Source: Erwinia endophytica
GTDB taxonomy: Bacteria; Pseudomonadota; Gammaproteobacteria; Enterobacterales; Enterobacteriaceae
Reading direction: 5' to 3'
NCBI RefSeq assembly: GCF_009295515.1
Contig: NZ_RQVV01000026.1
Coordinates: forward strand, 1 to 64,000
DNA length: 64,000 nt
The notes beneath the pieces were generated by a model. That model was not told the origin of the DNA and ran no database searches. It worked only from the letters and a program-made list of their open reading frames with translations. This document shows positions 19,188-28,403 of the stretch, piece after piece. Every line of letters begins with the position of its first letter. The first letter of the stretch is position 1. The translations under genes were made by a program, and so were the position numbers.

Positions 19188-20402
19188 ATGAATATCAGCC
19201 AAATGGCCCGACGTATGCAGCGGGTCCGGCCTTCGCCGACCGCCGTCATTTCTGACCGGGTGCGGGCACTTGAAGCCGCGGGAAGGACCATTATCAATTT
19301 AGGCGAAGGTGAGCTGGATTTCGCCACGCCCGACACTATCAGTTACGCTGGCATAGCGGCAATTGTGCAACATCAGACCAAATACACTGCGGTTTCCGGT
19401 ACGGCAGCGTTGAAAGCGGCCATTGCCGCTAAGTTTTCCCGTGATAACCATCTGCTGTTCACGCCGGAAGAGATCATTGCCGGCAGTGGCGCTAAACAAC
19501 TTATTTTCAATGCTTTACTGGCGACTGTCGATGCCGGACAGGAAGTGATCATTCCTGCGCCGTACTGGGTTTCGTATCCCGATATGGTGACACTGGCGGA
19601 AGGCGAGCCGGTTATCGTGGCCTGTGAAGAACAACACGGCTGGAAGTTACAACCAGAACGTCTGGCTGCCGCGATCACCCCCCACACTCGCTGGTTGATC
19701 CTCAATTCGCCGGGCAATCCCACTGGCGCTATTTATAGCGCTCAGGAACTGCAGGCGCTGGCAGACGTACTGTCCGATCATCCTCAGATCCTGATCATGG
19801 CGGACGATATTTATGAGCCGCTGCGCTATGACCAGACCCCGTTCGCGACCTTCGCCGAAGCCGCCCCGCAACTGGCGGAACGCACACTGACCATTAATGG
19901 TGTGTCAAAAAGCCACGCGATGACCGGCTGGCGGTTAGGCTATGCCGCGGGTCCCGCCTGGTTGATTGCGGCGATGCAAGTTTTGCAATCACAAAGTACC
20001 TCAAATCCCAGCAGCATCGCGCAGGCAGCCGCCGTTGTTGCTCTCAGCCAGCCCGCGGATTTCCTAACCGACTGGCTCGCAAAACTGGACCGTCGCCGCC
20101 AACGCGTACTGACAATGGTCACTGAGACCAGCGGACTGAGCGCCAACACGCCGCAAGGCGCCTTTTATGTCTTTGCCAATTGTCAGGGGCTGATTGGCCG
20201 GAAAACGCCGACAGGTGAGCGGCTGACTGATGATCAGGCCGTCGCCAGTTGGTTGCTCAGTGAAGCCGGCGTCGCGGTATTACAGGGCTCGGCCTTTGGC
20301 GCACCGGGTTATTTGCGTCTTGCCTATGCTGTTGAAGATACCCTGCTGGAAGCCGCCTGCCAGAAAATTCAGGCGGCCTGTAGCCAGTTAACTCAGCCCT
20401 GA
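19188..20402 (+). CDS. Class I/II pyridoxal-phosphate aminotransferase (aspartate-aminotransferase-like)
   Basis: This 404-residue fold-type I enzyme transfers an amino group between an amino acid and a 2-oxo acid. Key motifs are GEGELDFATPD near the N-terminus, SGAKQ for the cofactor phosphate, LNSPGNPTG (about residue 178), DDIYEPLRY, and the Schiff-base Lys in NGVSKSHAMTGWRLGY (about residue 244). AGAGG precedes ATG 19188. A good terminator follows. In context it probably deaminates the amino acid released by the M20/M24 enzymes, giving a keto acid for the DHDPS-family enzyme. Confidence 0.92.
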   Translation: MNISQMARRMQRVRPSPTAVISDRVRALEAAGRTIINLGEGELDFATPDTISYAGIAAIVQHQTKYTAVSGTAALKAAIAAKFSRDNHLLFTPEEIIAGSGAKQLIFNALLATVDAGQEVIIPAPYWVSYPDMVTLAEGEPVIVACEEQHGWKLQPERLAAAITPHTRWLILNSPGNPTGAIYSAQELQALADVLSDHPQILIMADDIYEPLRYDQTPFATFAEAAPQLAERTLTINGVSKSHAMTGWRLGYAAGPAWLIAAMQVLQSQSTSNPSSIAQAAAVVALSQPADFLTDWLAKLDRRRQRVLTMVTETSGLSANTPQGAFYVFANCQGLIGRKTPTGERLTDDQAVASWLLSEAGVAVLQGSAFGAPGYLRLAYAVEDTLLEAACQKIQAACSQLTQP

Positions 20403-20417
20403 CCGGCTATTGACCCG

Positions 20418-20452
20418 AAAAGAGGCATAGTCATTTCCTGTGCCTCTTTTTT
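20418..20452 (+). terminator. Rho-independent terminator after the aminotransferase
   Basis: A 10-bp perfect stem AAAAGAGGCA/TGCCTCTTTT with a 13-base loop is followed by further T. It closes the catabolic locus on its right side. Confidence 0.8.
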
Positions 20453-20552
20453 AAGCCAGCGATCAAGCGAGAATAATGCTATCAATACTGTTATTCAGAT
20501 TGCAGTTCAACAATAACGAGAATTTTATCCGTCATGGTATCTTTTGGGAACA

Positions 20553-20759
20553 TTAACCAAATCTATCGGTAAACTTTTTCGAACTAACCCGTCGACTCAT
20601 TCTACTATTACAATTCGGGCATAAATGCTGTTTCTTCCCTTCAATTTCCCATGTGTAATATTTTCGTTTAAAACCAATACCACAAACATCACAGCGACGG
20701 GGTATAAAGAATACACCGATAATAAAAAGAACAATGATCCCAGCAATAATCAACACCAT
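20553..20759 (-). CDS. Small membrane-anchored zinc-ribbon protein, unknown function
   Basis: The 68-residue protein has one N-terminal hydrophobic segment (residues 2-19) followed by two CxxC knuckles, RRCDVCG (about 22-28) and HLCPNCN (about 46-52). The spacing fits a zinc ribbon on the cytoplasmic side of an anchored protein. The C-terminus is basic. A weak AAGGCG lies upstream of ATG 20759. It stands alone in an AT-rich stretch between the catabolic locus and the YHYH gene. I do not recognise a named family. Confidence 0.6.
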   Translation of the reverse strand: MVLIIAGIIVLFIIGVFFIPRRCDVCGIGFKRKYYTWEIEGKKQHLCPNCNSRMSRRVSSKKFTDRFG

Positions 20760-20969
20760 GAAACAACGCCTTAATCCTGTTGAATATCAATCTGAAGATG
20801 CTATCACCAGGCCCCGAATATCACCCTAACTTACTGATAACCACTTGACTTAAATCAACAAGATAACAAAAAGCACAAAAGCCATGTGGCTTTTTATTTT
20901 ATATTACGCTCGCACCCTATAATCTGTTCTCTGACGCAACCCCATGATTCATGAATACAAGGAGTCACC

Positions 20970-21059
20970 ATGAACTATTCATATCAAAATGAGATCACGA
21001 ACACACACGTTAATATCAAATACCGCTTATTACCTGCGCCAAGCATCATCTCTGCATAG
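20970..21059 (+). CDS. Possible 29-residue small ORF
   Basis: An ATG at 20970 follows AAGGAG with ideal 6-base spacing and opens a 29-codon frame beginning MNYSYQNEIT and ending TAG at 21057-21059. The peptide is polar, with no signal peptide or membrane segment. The region 20760-21142 holds nothing else. The only support is the ribosome-binding site, so it could be a leader peptide, a decayed gene start or chance. Confidence 0.3.
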   Translation: MNYSYQNEITNTHVNIKYRLLPAPSIISA

Positions 21060-21142
21060 CAACATCTCAGGTTGAGCGTGAAAAAATGTTCCAGGTTGAA
21101 AGGATTTAATCTCTGCTTTCCGAATCCAGACAGGTATATCTA

Positions 21143-21586
21143 ATGAAATATCTCATCAGTATTAAATTGGCGTTGCTGTTTTGCGTTTTCATTACCTCAT
21201 CATCTATGGCCCATTCTGGTCGAACAAATGCTGAAGGTTGCCATACCAATCACCGTACAGGTGATTATCACTGTCACAGAAGTAAGTCTGTTCAGCAAGA
21301 AGACTCTTCTGGCGAGGATCAGGCGATACAATCCCCAAATAAAGCCACATCATCGCAAAATAAAAGTACCACTCACACCCGGAAGAAGAAAACAGCCGCA
21401 AAGAAACGCACACCACCATTGTCTGAGTCTGACACGCCCCAAACAAACAATAGCCTCGAAACGCCCCTTGCCCCACCGCCGGATCAACACAGACTGTGCT
21501 TAGACAGTCACAATATCAATGCTTACTGGGAAGCAGTAAGCGAGCGCTGTCTGGACAGAAAAACAGGAAGAACGGTGGATCTATAA
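21143..21586 (+). CDS. Exported YHYH-domain protein
   Basis: The 147-residue protein has a signal peptide (residues 1-23, ending SSSMA). A YHYH motif follows directly: HSGRTNAEGCHTNHRTGDYHCH is summarised as HSGRTN plus GDYHCH (residues 24-45). This His/Cys-rich motif is widespread in exported bacterial proteins and may bind metal. The middle (50-100) is a low-complexity Ser/Thr/Lys linker. The end holds two more Cys (LCLDSHN, ERCLDRK), which may form a disulfide. No function is established for the family. No strong ribosome-binding site is visible. Confidence 0.7.
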   Translation: MKYLISIKLALLFCVFITSSSMAHSGRTNAEGCHTNHRTGDYHCHRSKSVQQEDSSGEDQAIQSPNKATSSQNKSTTHTRKKKTAAKKRTPPLSESDTPQTNNSLETPLAPPPDQHRLCLDSHNINAYWEAVSERCLDRKTGRTVDL

Positions 21587-21830
21587 AAAATTTCATGTTC
21601 AGCTTTAATAACATTAACCACGGGAATCCCGTGCTGCCCCCACAATTAATTTTCTGCTGTTCCTTTATTCTCTTTCAGACAGCACTCGTTAACGGCCCGA
21701 GCGCCACCCAGCCCCTTATCTGCGTAAGCGGCTGGGATGGCTTCACTGGCTGTCTTCCCGCCACTGGCATTATATCGGCGATATGACTTCTCGGGTGCCA
21801 CAAAAACTGCAAATGGGAGACTCGCTTTCG

Positions 21831-23522
21831 TCAAAGAAAATCTTTCGCTTTCTGGATCAGGCTGGTTTTAGTCAGCGCACCGAGATATTTCCGCTCCTGT
21901 GCGTTATTCAACACCGGCAGGCGCTCCAGTGTGACGCGGGCAAAGACTTCCCATCCTTCAGTGATAGTCTGGTTTTCAAAAATGTACGGGAAGTTACCAT
22001 CCATCACACAGCTAACCGGCGAGTCTGGCGTGATCGATTTGTCCAACACCTTGCGGGCAATGTCGTGGATGGAAACGGCGCCCATAAACTGCCCCGTCTC
22101 ACTGACCACATACACAAAGCGTTCACGTTTCAGCGAACTGACCGCCAGCGCTTTACCGACCGAATCCCCTGGCGTCAATGCAGCTCCGGAAACGATAAAC
22201 TGCGTGATAATGCCGTTGTCAAAATCAAACTTAGCATCTGATCGGCTGAAGTGGTTTTTCATCACCGGATAGGTACTGTTGGCCTGCAAACGGTAGGCGG
22301 TCATTGAGGCCAACACGCAGGCAATCATCGTCGGAAACAGCAGACTGCTGTTCAGCGTCATCTCCAGCACCATCAATATCGCCATCAGCGGCGCCTGGCT
22401 GACGGAGGCCAGCACCGCCCCCATCCCCACGGCGGCAAAAATCACCGTACTCTCGACCGGCCAGCCCGCCATGCTGGCGATGGTAGCCACCAACACGCCC
22501 AATACCGCACCAATCAACAACGAAGGGGTGAACAGACCACCGACAGCATTTGATCCCACAGAAACCGCGGTGGCGATTATCTTCAGCAGCAACAGGATAA
22601 TCAGCCCTTTCAGCACCCAGCCTCCCGCCATGATTGCGACGATCACCTCATAGCCGTTACCCAAAATATTGCGGCTGGCGATGGCCATCATACCGACAAT
22701 CAGTCCCCCCAGCCCAAGCCGCAGCGGCAAGCTTTTTATCCGGCTAAAGCGCTGCCGGCTCTGAGCAATCAGCCAGATCATCGCCCACCCGACCAGCCCC
22801 GCCAACAGGCCAGTGACCATGGTCAGCAGCAGGTTAACGGCTGTCAGGTCGAACATCACATGGGAGAACGGATAGATTGCCGAGCGATAACCCAGCGTCC
22901 ACATCGTCAGCACCGCCACCGCGGATGAGATAATCAGCGGGATCAACCGCTGTAACGCGGAAATGCCGAACGCGATTTCCGCGACAAATATGGCCGAGGC
23001 CAGCGGCGCATGGTAAACCGAGGAAAGCCCGGCAGCGGCGGCCATCGCCACCACATCACTGTTCTTCAGCGAAAGATTTTTACAGCACAGCCGCCCGATC
23101 AGACTGCCACTGAGCGCGGAAAGCTGTACCATCGGCCCCTCTTTACCAATCGAGGCACCGCTACTGATACTGGCAATGGAAGAAAGTGCACGAAACAGCG
23201 AGGTCCTGGTCGGTATGGCATCCAGCCTAGCGTTGATCACTTCCAGATAATCGGTACGGACGGTCTCTTTCTGCTCAATAGCCGTCGCGTAACGCAGGAA
23301 GAAACCGGCGATCACTCCACCGCCGCCGACAATCAGCGGCCAGACAAACCACGGATAAACCCCCATCGCCTGGGTGACATCCTGCTGCGTACCGAAGATC
23401 AACGAATTAAGCAACGCAATCCCCGCCCGAAAGCCCAACGTGACCAGGGAAGCAACCAGGCCGACGGGAATAGCGACCAAAATATTGGTCCAGTTCAGTG
23501 CATGTCTGCGACCCGAGGCCAT
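21831..23522 (-). CDS. ClC-family chloride channel/antiporter with C-terminal CBS pair (ClcB-like)
   Basis: This 563-residue integral membrane protein has the ClC core (residues 12-420). The selectivity-filter motif SSGASIGKEGPMVQ carries the gating Glu (about residue 127), and NAVGGLFTPSLLIG is the third filter segment. A TDYLEV stretch replaces the usual GSGIP motif, as in ClcB. Two CBS repeats follow (about 445-563), which E. coli ClcB lacks; they usually bind adenine nucleotides. The start is ATG 23522 with AGGAG 11 bases upstream. Chloride/proton exchange for acid or osmotic balance is the likely role. Confidence 0.88.
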   Translation of the reverse strand: MASGRRHALNWTNILVAIPVGLVASLVTLGFRAGIALLNSLIFGTQQDVTQAMGVYPWFVWPLIVGGGGVIAGFFLRYATAIEQKETVRTDYLEVINARLDAIPTRTSLFRALSSIASISSGASIGKEGPMVQLSALSGSLIGRLCCKNLSLKNSDVVAMAAAAGLSSVYHAPLASAIFVAEIAFGISALQRLIPLIISSAVAVLTMWTLGYRSAIYPFSHVMFDLTAVNLLLTMVTGLLAGLVGWAMIWLIAQSRQRFSRIKSLPLRLGLGGLIVGMMAIASRNILGNGYEVIVAIMAGGWVLKGLIILLLLKIIATAVSVGSNAVGGLFTPSLLIGAVLGVLVATIASMAGWPVESTVIFAAVGMGAVLASVSQAPLMAILMVLEMTLNSSLLFPTMIACVLASMTAYRLQANSTYPVMKNHFSRSDAKFDFDNGIITQFIVSGAALTPGDSVGKALAVSSLKRERFVYVVSETGQFMGAVSIHDIARKVLDKSITPDSPVSCVMDGNFPYIFENQTITEGWEVFARVTLERLPVLNNAQERKYLGALTKTSLIQKAKDFL

Positions 23523-24089
23523 ATTTTCATTTACTCCTGTAGCCTGACTGATTCAGCTGCGGGACAAAAACACGTCATCAGTGAAAAGCCACTGGCATCG
23601 AATATCCGCAAGGCGGAGACAATGAGCCGGTACTGACGACAATCAGGCGGTACGGTTTGCAGCATTTAAAACCGCCAGCCAGCCTAACGTCGATATTCTA
23701 TAACAATCGCAGCCGAAAGTGGGCACAAGGCACGGTTCAATTACAGTTCGTACGCTTCCCGTTATCAACGTTATCTCAACGGCAAAAAACCAAACGCCTT
23801 CACCCCAGGACAGTGCATTTGACCACCGCCGTCGGGTGTCCCATGGTGTCGTTAATTAACGCCAGCATTAACCGTCGTAACAATTTTCGCAAAATAATAA
23901 GTAATTTATTTACCCTACCATAACATCCCCCAGCACACTGGTCGCAATACTCTGCCCTTGGGGTACTTTTCGCTTCCCCTGTCAGATCTTTTCCTTATAC
24001 TTCCTCCAGCAAACACCTGAATGCGCCGCTAAGTACACCGCGAATAACGCTGACGGGCATCACAATCACTTTAAACAACTGGTTTTACT
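23523..24089. other. Divergent intergenic region between the ClC gene and sstT
   Basis: These 567 bases separate two divergent transporter genes. No open frame with a credible start or protein motif is present on either strand. Promoters for both genes must lie here, but I see no operator or riboswitch I can name. Confidence 0.5.
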
Positions 24090-25328
24090 ATGAGTATGGA
24101 AAAGAGTCGTCCAGGGCTGCTACAACGTCTGTTGCAGGGAAGCCTGGTGACCCAAATTATGATCGGCCTGATCGCCGGTATCGCCCTCGCGTGGTTCTCG
24201 AAAGAGAGTGCGCAATCTGTCAGTCTGCTGGGTTCGCTGTTCGTCAGTGCGCTGAAGGCCGTGGCGCCGCTGCTGGTCATGGTGCTGGTTATCTCTTCTA
24301 TCGCTAACCATCAGCATGGGCAAAAGACGAATATCCGCCCGATCGTTATTCTGTATCTACTGAGTACCTTCTTTGCTGCCGTGCTGGCAGTGGTGTTCAG
24401 TCATCTGTTCCCACAGACCCTGACATTGACTACCGTGCATCAGGAAGTCGTGCCGCCCTCCGGCATTCTGCAAGTGCTCAATGGTCTGCTGATGAGCATG
24501 GTCGCCAACCCGCTTGATGCGCTGATACATGCCAATTATATCGGTATTCTGGTATGGGCAATTGGCCTGGGCTTTGCTTTCCGCCATAGCAGCGCCTCTA
24601 CCCGCACCTTTCTGAACGATGCGTCTAATGCCGTCACCTGGCTGGTACGCCTTGTTATCCGTTGTGCACCGCTGGGGATTTTTGGTCTGGTGGCGTCGAT
24701 TCTGGCCACTACGGGTTTCTCCGCACTGTGGGATTATGCGCACCTACTCGGCCTGTTACTGGGCTGTATGCTGATGATGGCACTGGTTATCAACCCGATT
24801 CTGGTATACTGGAAAATCCGCCGTAACCCTTACCCGCTGGTGTTTACGTGCCTGCGAGAAAGCGGGGTCACCGCCTTCTTCACCCGGAGTTCCGCCGCTA
24901 ATATTCCAGTAAATATGGCGCTGGCGAAAAAACTGAATCTGGATGAGGATACCTATTCTGTATCAATCCCGGTTGGTGCGAATATCAGTATGGCGGGGGC
25001 GTCAATCACCATTACCGTACTGACGCTGGCGGCGGTAAATACACTGGGGATTCATGTGGATACCAGCACCGCGATCCTGCTGAGTCTGGTGGCCTCGATC
25101 TGTGCCTGCGGCGCTTCCGGGGTGGCGGGCGGTTCGTTGCTGCTGATCCCGGTGGCCTGCAATATGTTCGGCATCCCCAATGAAGTGGCAATGCAGGTGG
25201 TGGCCGTGGGCTTTATCATCGGTGTGTTGCAGGATTCAGCCGAAACGGCGCTGAACTCTTCAGCGGACATTCTGTTCACCGCGGCGGCCTGCATGGCTGA
25301 AGAGAGACGTGAAGAACAACGTGCCTGA
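24090..25328 (+). CDS. sstT: Serine/threonine:sodium symporter
   Basis: SstT imports L-serine and L-threonine with sodium. The 412-residue protein belongs to the dicarboxylate/amino acid:cation symporter family and matches E. coli SstT in length and opening ([18 protein letters not shown]). About eight membrane segments and two re-entrant loops are visible. Substrate-site motifs include [13 protein letters not shown] (about residue 270) and [16 protein letters not shown] (about 345). E. coli has the same order, with alx before sstT and yqjA further on; alx and the uxa/exu genes are missing here. Confidence 0.95.
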   Translation: MSMEKSRPGLLQRLLQGSLVTQIMIGLIAGIALAWFSKESAQSVSLLGSLFVSALKAVAPLLVMVLVISSIANHQHGQKTNIRPIVILYLLSTFFAAVLAVVFSHLFPQTLTLTTVHQEVVPPSGILQVLNGLLMSMVANPLDALIHANYIGILVWAIGLGFAFRHSSASTRTFLNDASNAVTWLVRLVIRCAPLGIFGLVASILATTGFSALWDYAHLLGLLLGCMLMMALVINPILVYWKIRRNPYPLVFTCLRESGVTAFFTRSSAANIPVNMALAKKLNLDEDTYSVSIPVGANISMAGASITITVLTLAAVNTLGIHVDTSTAILLSLVASICACGASGVAGGSLLLIPVACNMFGIPNEVAMQVVAVGFIIGVLQDSAETALNSSADILFTAAACMAEERREEQRA

Positions 25329-25783
25329 TTTTCTTCGCCATGGCGTTTCGCCGTGGCGACGTTCCTTCCTGACATGTCACGCCACGATTGAAGCTCTTAA
25401 CGTCCTCTGCTCGCGAAAACCACGCAACACATTGGACGCCGGTTAACCAGGGCTCCTCCCCGCTGAGTGAAAGACCTCCCCATCCATTCAATGGCAATTA
25501 TGTCAGCCAGTGTAAAACTCCTTTGCCCTGGCGTGTCTTCCCTGTAAAACGTCATTGGCGAGAAGTTTTCTCTGTCTCATCTTTCGGTATTTTGTTACAG
25601 TTAGCCGATTTTTTTTACTGTTTGAGATGAGCCGGTGTGAGAGCAGAAGCTCGACTTTTATATCTGCTCCGTGAAAATTCTGTCTCTGTTCGGATGCCGA
25701 ACCGTACATTCATACTAACAATACATAAATCGTGTCGGCTGCCGCTATAACTGGGTTAACAACACTGCTCAGGAATGCTTTTG
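25329..25783. other. Intergenic region between sstT and yqjA
   Basis: A hairpin CGCCATGGCG/CGCCGTGGCG (25336-25358, one G-T pair) follows the sstT stop but has no T-run, so it is a weak terminator at best. The remaining 400 bases hold no credible gene. The yqjA promoter should lie in the AT-rich part after 25560. Confidence 0.45.
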
Positions 25784-26458
25784 ATGGATATTTTTAAAAA
25801 CTTGTTCCATGCACTCTGGCAGCAGAATTATGAGATGCTAGCCGACCCCTCTCTGGTCTGGGCTATATATTGCGTGCTGTTTATGATCCTTTTTCTGGAA
25901 AATGGCTTGCTGCCAGCCGCTTTCTTGCCAGGCGACAGCTTGCTTATCCTGGTCGGTGTGCTGATTGCTAAAGGCACCATGACCTTCCCGCTGACCTTAC
26001 TGATCCTGACCTTCGCCGCCAGTCTGGGCTGCTGGGTTGGCTATATCCAGGGACGATGGCTGGGCAATACGCTTATCGTACAAAGGTGGCTGTCGCATTT
26101 ACCGACACAGTATCATCAACGAGCCCATGACCTGTTCCATCGTCACGGGCTGTCCGCCTTGCTGATGGGCCGCTTTATCGCCTTCGTCAGAACGTTGTTA
26201 CCCACCATTGCCGGCCTCTCCGGTCTGAGCAATGCTCGCTTTCAGTTTTTTAACTGGATGAGCGGCTTCCTGTGGATACTGATCTTAACGGTAATCGGCT
26301 TCGCGTTGGGGAAAACCCCCCTTTTTCTTAAGTACGAAGATCAATTGATGTTCTGCCTGATGATGCTGCCGCTGGTACTGCTGGTATCCGGACTGTTCGG
26401 TTCTTTGTTCATGCTCTGGCGCAAAAGACACCGTGCAGATAATGGGGAAGAGTCATGA
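25784..26458 (+). CDS. yqjA: DedA-family inner-membrane protein YqjA
   Basis: YqjA is a DedA-family protein needed for alkaline and membrane-stress tolerance in E. coli, proposed to be a proton-coupled transporter. The 224-residue protein has the family motif FLENGLLPAAFLPGDSLL near residue 36 and GRFIAFVRTLLPTIAGLSG near residue 125, with the essential acidic and Arg residues. The start is ATG 25784, with AGGA 9 bases upstream; ATG 25775 is too close to that site. It overlaps mzrA by 4 bases, as in E. coli, where the pair is CpxR-controlled. Confidence 0.93.
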   Translation: MDIFKNLFHALWQQNYEMLADPSLVWAIYCVLFMILFLENGLLPAAFLPGDSLLILVGVLIAKGTMTFPLTLLILTFAASLGCWVGYIQGRWLGNTLIVQRWLSHLPTQYHQRAHDLFHRHGLSALLMGRFIAFVRTLLPTIAGLSGLSNARFQFFNWMSGFLWILILTVIGFALGKTPLFLKYEDQLMFCLMMLPLVLLVSGLFGSLFMLWRKRHRADNGEES

Positions 26459-26841
26459 TAATGAATCTAATCAGGTCCTGGATCACGCCACGTTATCTGA
26501 GCATTCTGACACTTGCCGCCGTCGCCTTGCTATCAGTGATATTTTTACCCGCGTTGTTCGGCAGTGAAACCGCGTTGCAGATTCGCGCGACACGCCAGGG
26601 TATCGCTTTGCCGGATGGTTTTTATGTCTATCAACGGCTTAACGCCGAAGGTGTTCATATCAAAAGCATTACACCGGATAAAAACGCTCTGGTAATTAAG
26701 TTCGATTCGCAGGAACAAAGCGAGGCCGCCGAAAAGATCCTGCGTGCGCTGCTACCACACGATTTTGATATCGCACAGTTGGCAAAGCCCGGCTCTTTAG
26801 AGTGGGTAAATCGGATCAGCTGGCACCTGACTCTCAGTTAA
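26455..26841 (+). CDS. mzrA: EnvZ/OmpR modulator MzrA
   Basis: MzrA is a small inner-membrane protein that links the Cpx response to EnvZ/OmpR by contacting EnvZ. The 128-residue product has one N-terminal membrane span (about residues 13-35) and a periplasmic domain ending at residue 128. The C-terminal domain with KNALVIKFDSQEQSEAAEKIL resembles the homologue. ATG 26455 overlaps the yqjA stop (ATGA); ATG 26461 is an alternative. Identification rests on length, topology and synteny. Confidence 0.88.
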   Translation: MIMNLIRSWITPRYLSILTLAAVALLSVIFLPALFGSETALQIRATRQGIALPDGFYVYQRLNAEGVHIKSITPDKNALVIKFDSQEQSEAAEKILRALLPHDFDIAQLAKPGSLEWVNRISWHLTLS

Positions 26842-27000
26842 CGTCCATTTTTCTCGATCCCTGATAGCGCTATCCCTAAGAATCTTCTCCCTTTTTGAGC
26901 TTTCTGTTTTTTCTGGCTATGCTTACTGAGCTAGCCAAACCGAATTGTTACAGGATTAACAGGGGATTTCAGCGCCCAAACAATGGAAGGTGATATAAAT

Positions 27001-27375
27001 ATGAAATACCGTACGATTCTGGGACTCAGTCTTTTAACTCTGTCCACTTTTTCCCAGGCGACATCTTCTCTGTGCTCGCAAAAAGAGCAGGATATTCAGC
27101 ATGAGATTGAGATAGCTCGTCAGCATAACAATCAACGTCGTGTGAACGGTCTGGAACGTGCGTTGACTGAAGTCCGTGGTGGATGTACGGATGAACAGCT
27201 GAAAACGCGACATCAGGAAAAGATTAAAGCGCATCAGCAAAAAGTTGAAGAACGTCAGAAAGCGCTGGAGCAGGAAAAAATGCATGGCAGTGACCGTGAG
27301 AAAATCGCCAAACGTGAAAAAAAGTTGGCAGAAGCAAAACGTAAACTAACGGAAGTCCAGGCTGCATCATACTAA
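27001..27375 (+). CDS. yqjC: DUF1090 periplasmic protein YqjC
   Basis: The 124-residue exported protein has a signal peptide (residues 1-19, ending FSQA). A Cys-containing N-terminal part follows (SLCSQKEQDIQHEIEIARQHNN), with the second Cys in RGGCTDEQL. The C-terminal 60 residues form a charged coiled coil rich in Lys, Glu and Gln. This is the DUF1090 layout. GGAAGGTG precedes ATG 27001; an upstream in-frame ATG at 26983 would add an improbable hydrophilic prefix. Function is not established. It heads the yqjCDEK group, as in E. coli. Confidence 0.88.
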   Translation: MKYRTILGLSLLTLSTFSQATSSLCSQKEQDIQHEIEIARQHNNQRRVNGLERALTEVRGGCTDEQLKTRHQEKIKAHQQKVEERQKALEQEKMHGSDREKIAKREKKLAEAKRKLTEVQAASY

Positions 27376-27421
27376 GCATCCTGTGTCTGATTCATCACAT
27401 TGATTACTGAAGGAGTTTTTC

Positions 27422-27727
27422 ATGTCAAAAGATACCACGTCCGAACATTTGCGCGCTGAACTGAAAAACCTGGCGGATACGCTGGAAGAAGTGCTCAGCA
27501 CTGGCAGTGAGAAATCCAAATCCGAACTGGATAAACTGCGCAGTAAAGCACAGAGTGCGCTGCAAGAGACACGAGCACGTTTGAGTGAATCGGGTGATCG
27601 TATTGCTAAAACGTCTCGCGAAGTGGTCGATCACGCTGACGTTTATGTCCGTGAAAACCCATGGACCAGCGTGGGTATCGGTGCCGCTATTGGTGTGGTA
27701 CTCGGTGTCCTGCTGACTCGTCGTTAA
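27422..27727 (+). CDS. yqjD: Membrane-anchored ribosome-associated protein YqjD (ElaB/YgaM family)
   Basis: YqjD ties ribosomes to the inner membrane in stationary phase in E. coli. The 101-residue protein has a long amphipathic helical N-terminus (residues 5-75) and a C-terminal membrane anchor, VGIGAAIGVVLGVLLTRR, with GxxxG-type spacing. DVYVRENPWTSVGIGAA is the family signature just before the anchor. AAGGAG precedes ATG 27422. yqjE starts 2 bases after its stop codon. Confidence 0.93.
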   Translation: MSKDTTSEHLRAELKNLADTLEEVLSTGSEKSKSELDKLRSKAQSALQETRARLSESGDRIAKTSREVVDHADVYVRENPWTSVGIGAAIGVVLGVLLTRR

Positions 27728-27729
27728 TA

Positions 27730-28122
27730 ATGGCGAACGCTCAGCAAAGCCACGGCCCCGGCAAAGGGGTCATCAACATTGGACAGCGTATCATCACCGC
27801 CCTGGTGGGGGTTGTAGAAACACGGATACGACTGGCAGTGGTTGAGCTTGAGGAAGAAAAAGCCAGGTTGATTCAAATATTAATGATGGTTGGCCTGGCT
27901 ATGCTCTTCACCGCGTTTGGTCTGATGAGCCTGATAGTCCTGATTATCTGGTCGGTGGATGTTCAATACCGTCTGATGGCTATCAGCATTACCACCGCCG
28001 TACTGTTCGCCCTCGCTATCATCTTCGGACTCTCGGCACTGACAAAATCGCGTCGTTCCACACTGTTAAGCAGCACTCGCAAAGAGCTGGAGTCTGACCG
28101 TAAGTTGCTGGAGGAGGAGTAA
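27730..28122 (+). CDS. yqjE: Phage-holin-III-like membrane protein YqjE
   Basis: The 130-residue protein has two adjacent membrane segments (about residues 52-77 and 83-105) between a charged amphipathic N-terminal helix (RIRLAVVELEEEKARL) and a cytoplasmic tail. This matches YqjE, annotated as holin superfamily III/DUF1469. The upstream part of the open frame overlaps yqjD and was excluded; the start is ATG 27730. Its stop overlaps the yqjK start by one base (TAATG). Biochemical role unknown. Confidence 0.9.
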   Translation: MANAQQSHGPGKGVINIGQRIITALVGVVETRIRLAVVELEEEKARLIQILMMVGLAMLFTAFGLMSLIVLIIWSVDVQYRLMAISITTAVLFALAIIFGLSALTKSRRSTLLSSTRKELESDRKLLEEE

Positions 28123-28403
28123 TGAGCCGAAAACATGACGAGCGCAAGGCTGGGTTACTGCGCCAAATTCAGCAACAGCGCCTTGACCTGAGTGCTGAAA
28201 AGAAACTGTGGCTGGAGAGCACCGCCCGTTACGATCATGGCTGGCAGAAGTTGGTCGGGCTACGCCGCTACATGGCGGTTGGCAGCGGCCTGATGGCAAT
28301 CTGGTCAATACGTCATCCACGTTTTATTACCCGCTGGGCCAGACGCGGCTTCTCTGCCTGGAGTACCTGGCGAATGGTGCGCAATTACCTGCCCCATCGT
28401 TAA
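28122..28403 (+). CDS. yqjK: YqjK-like protein
   Basis: The 93-residue protein is basic and has one moderately hydrophobic segment (about residues 50-65). The start MSRKHDERKAGLLRQIQQQRLDL and the WLESTARYDHGW segment match the YqjK family. GGAGGAG lies directly upstream of ATG 28122. It closes the yqjCDEK cluster. No function is known. Confidence 0.85.
   Translation: MSRKHDERKAGLLRQIQQQRLDLSAEKKLWLESTARYDHGWQKLVGLRRYMAVGSGLMAIWSIRHPRFITRWARRGFSAWSTWRMVRNYLPHR

Noticed and set aside
25336-25358. Hairpin after sstT as a terminator
   Set aside because: Good stem, but no T-run follows; kept only as a weak element in the intergenic entry.
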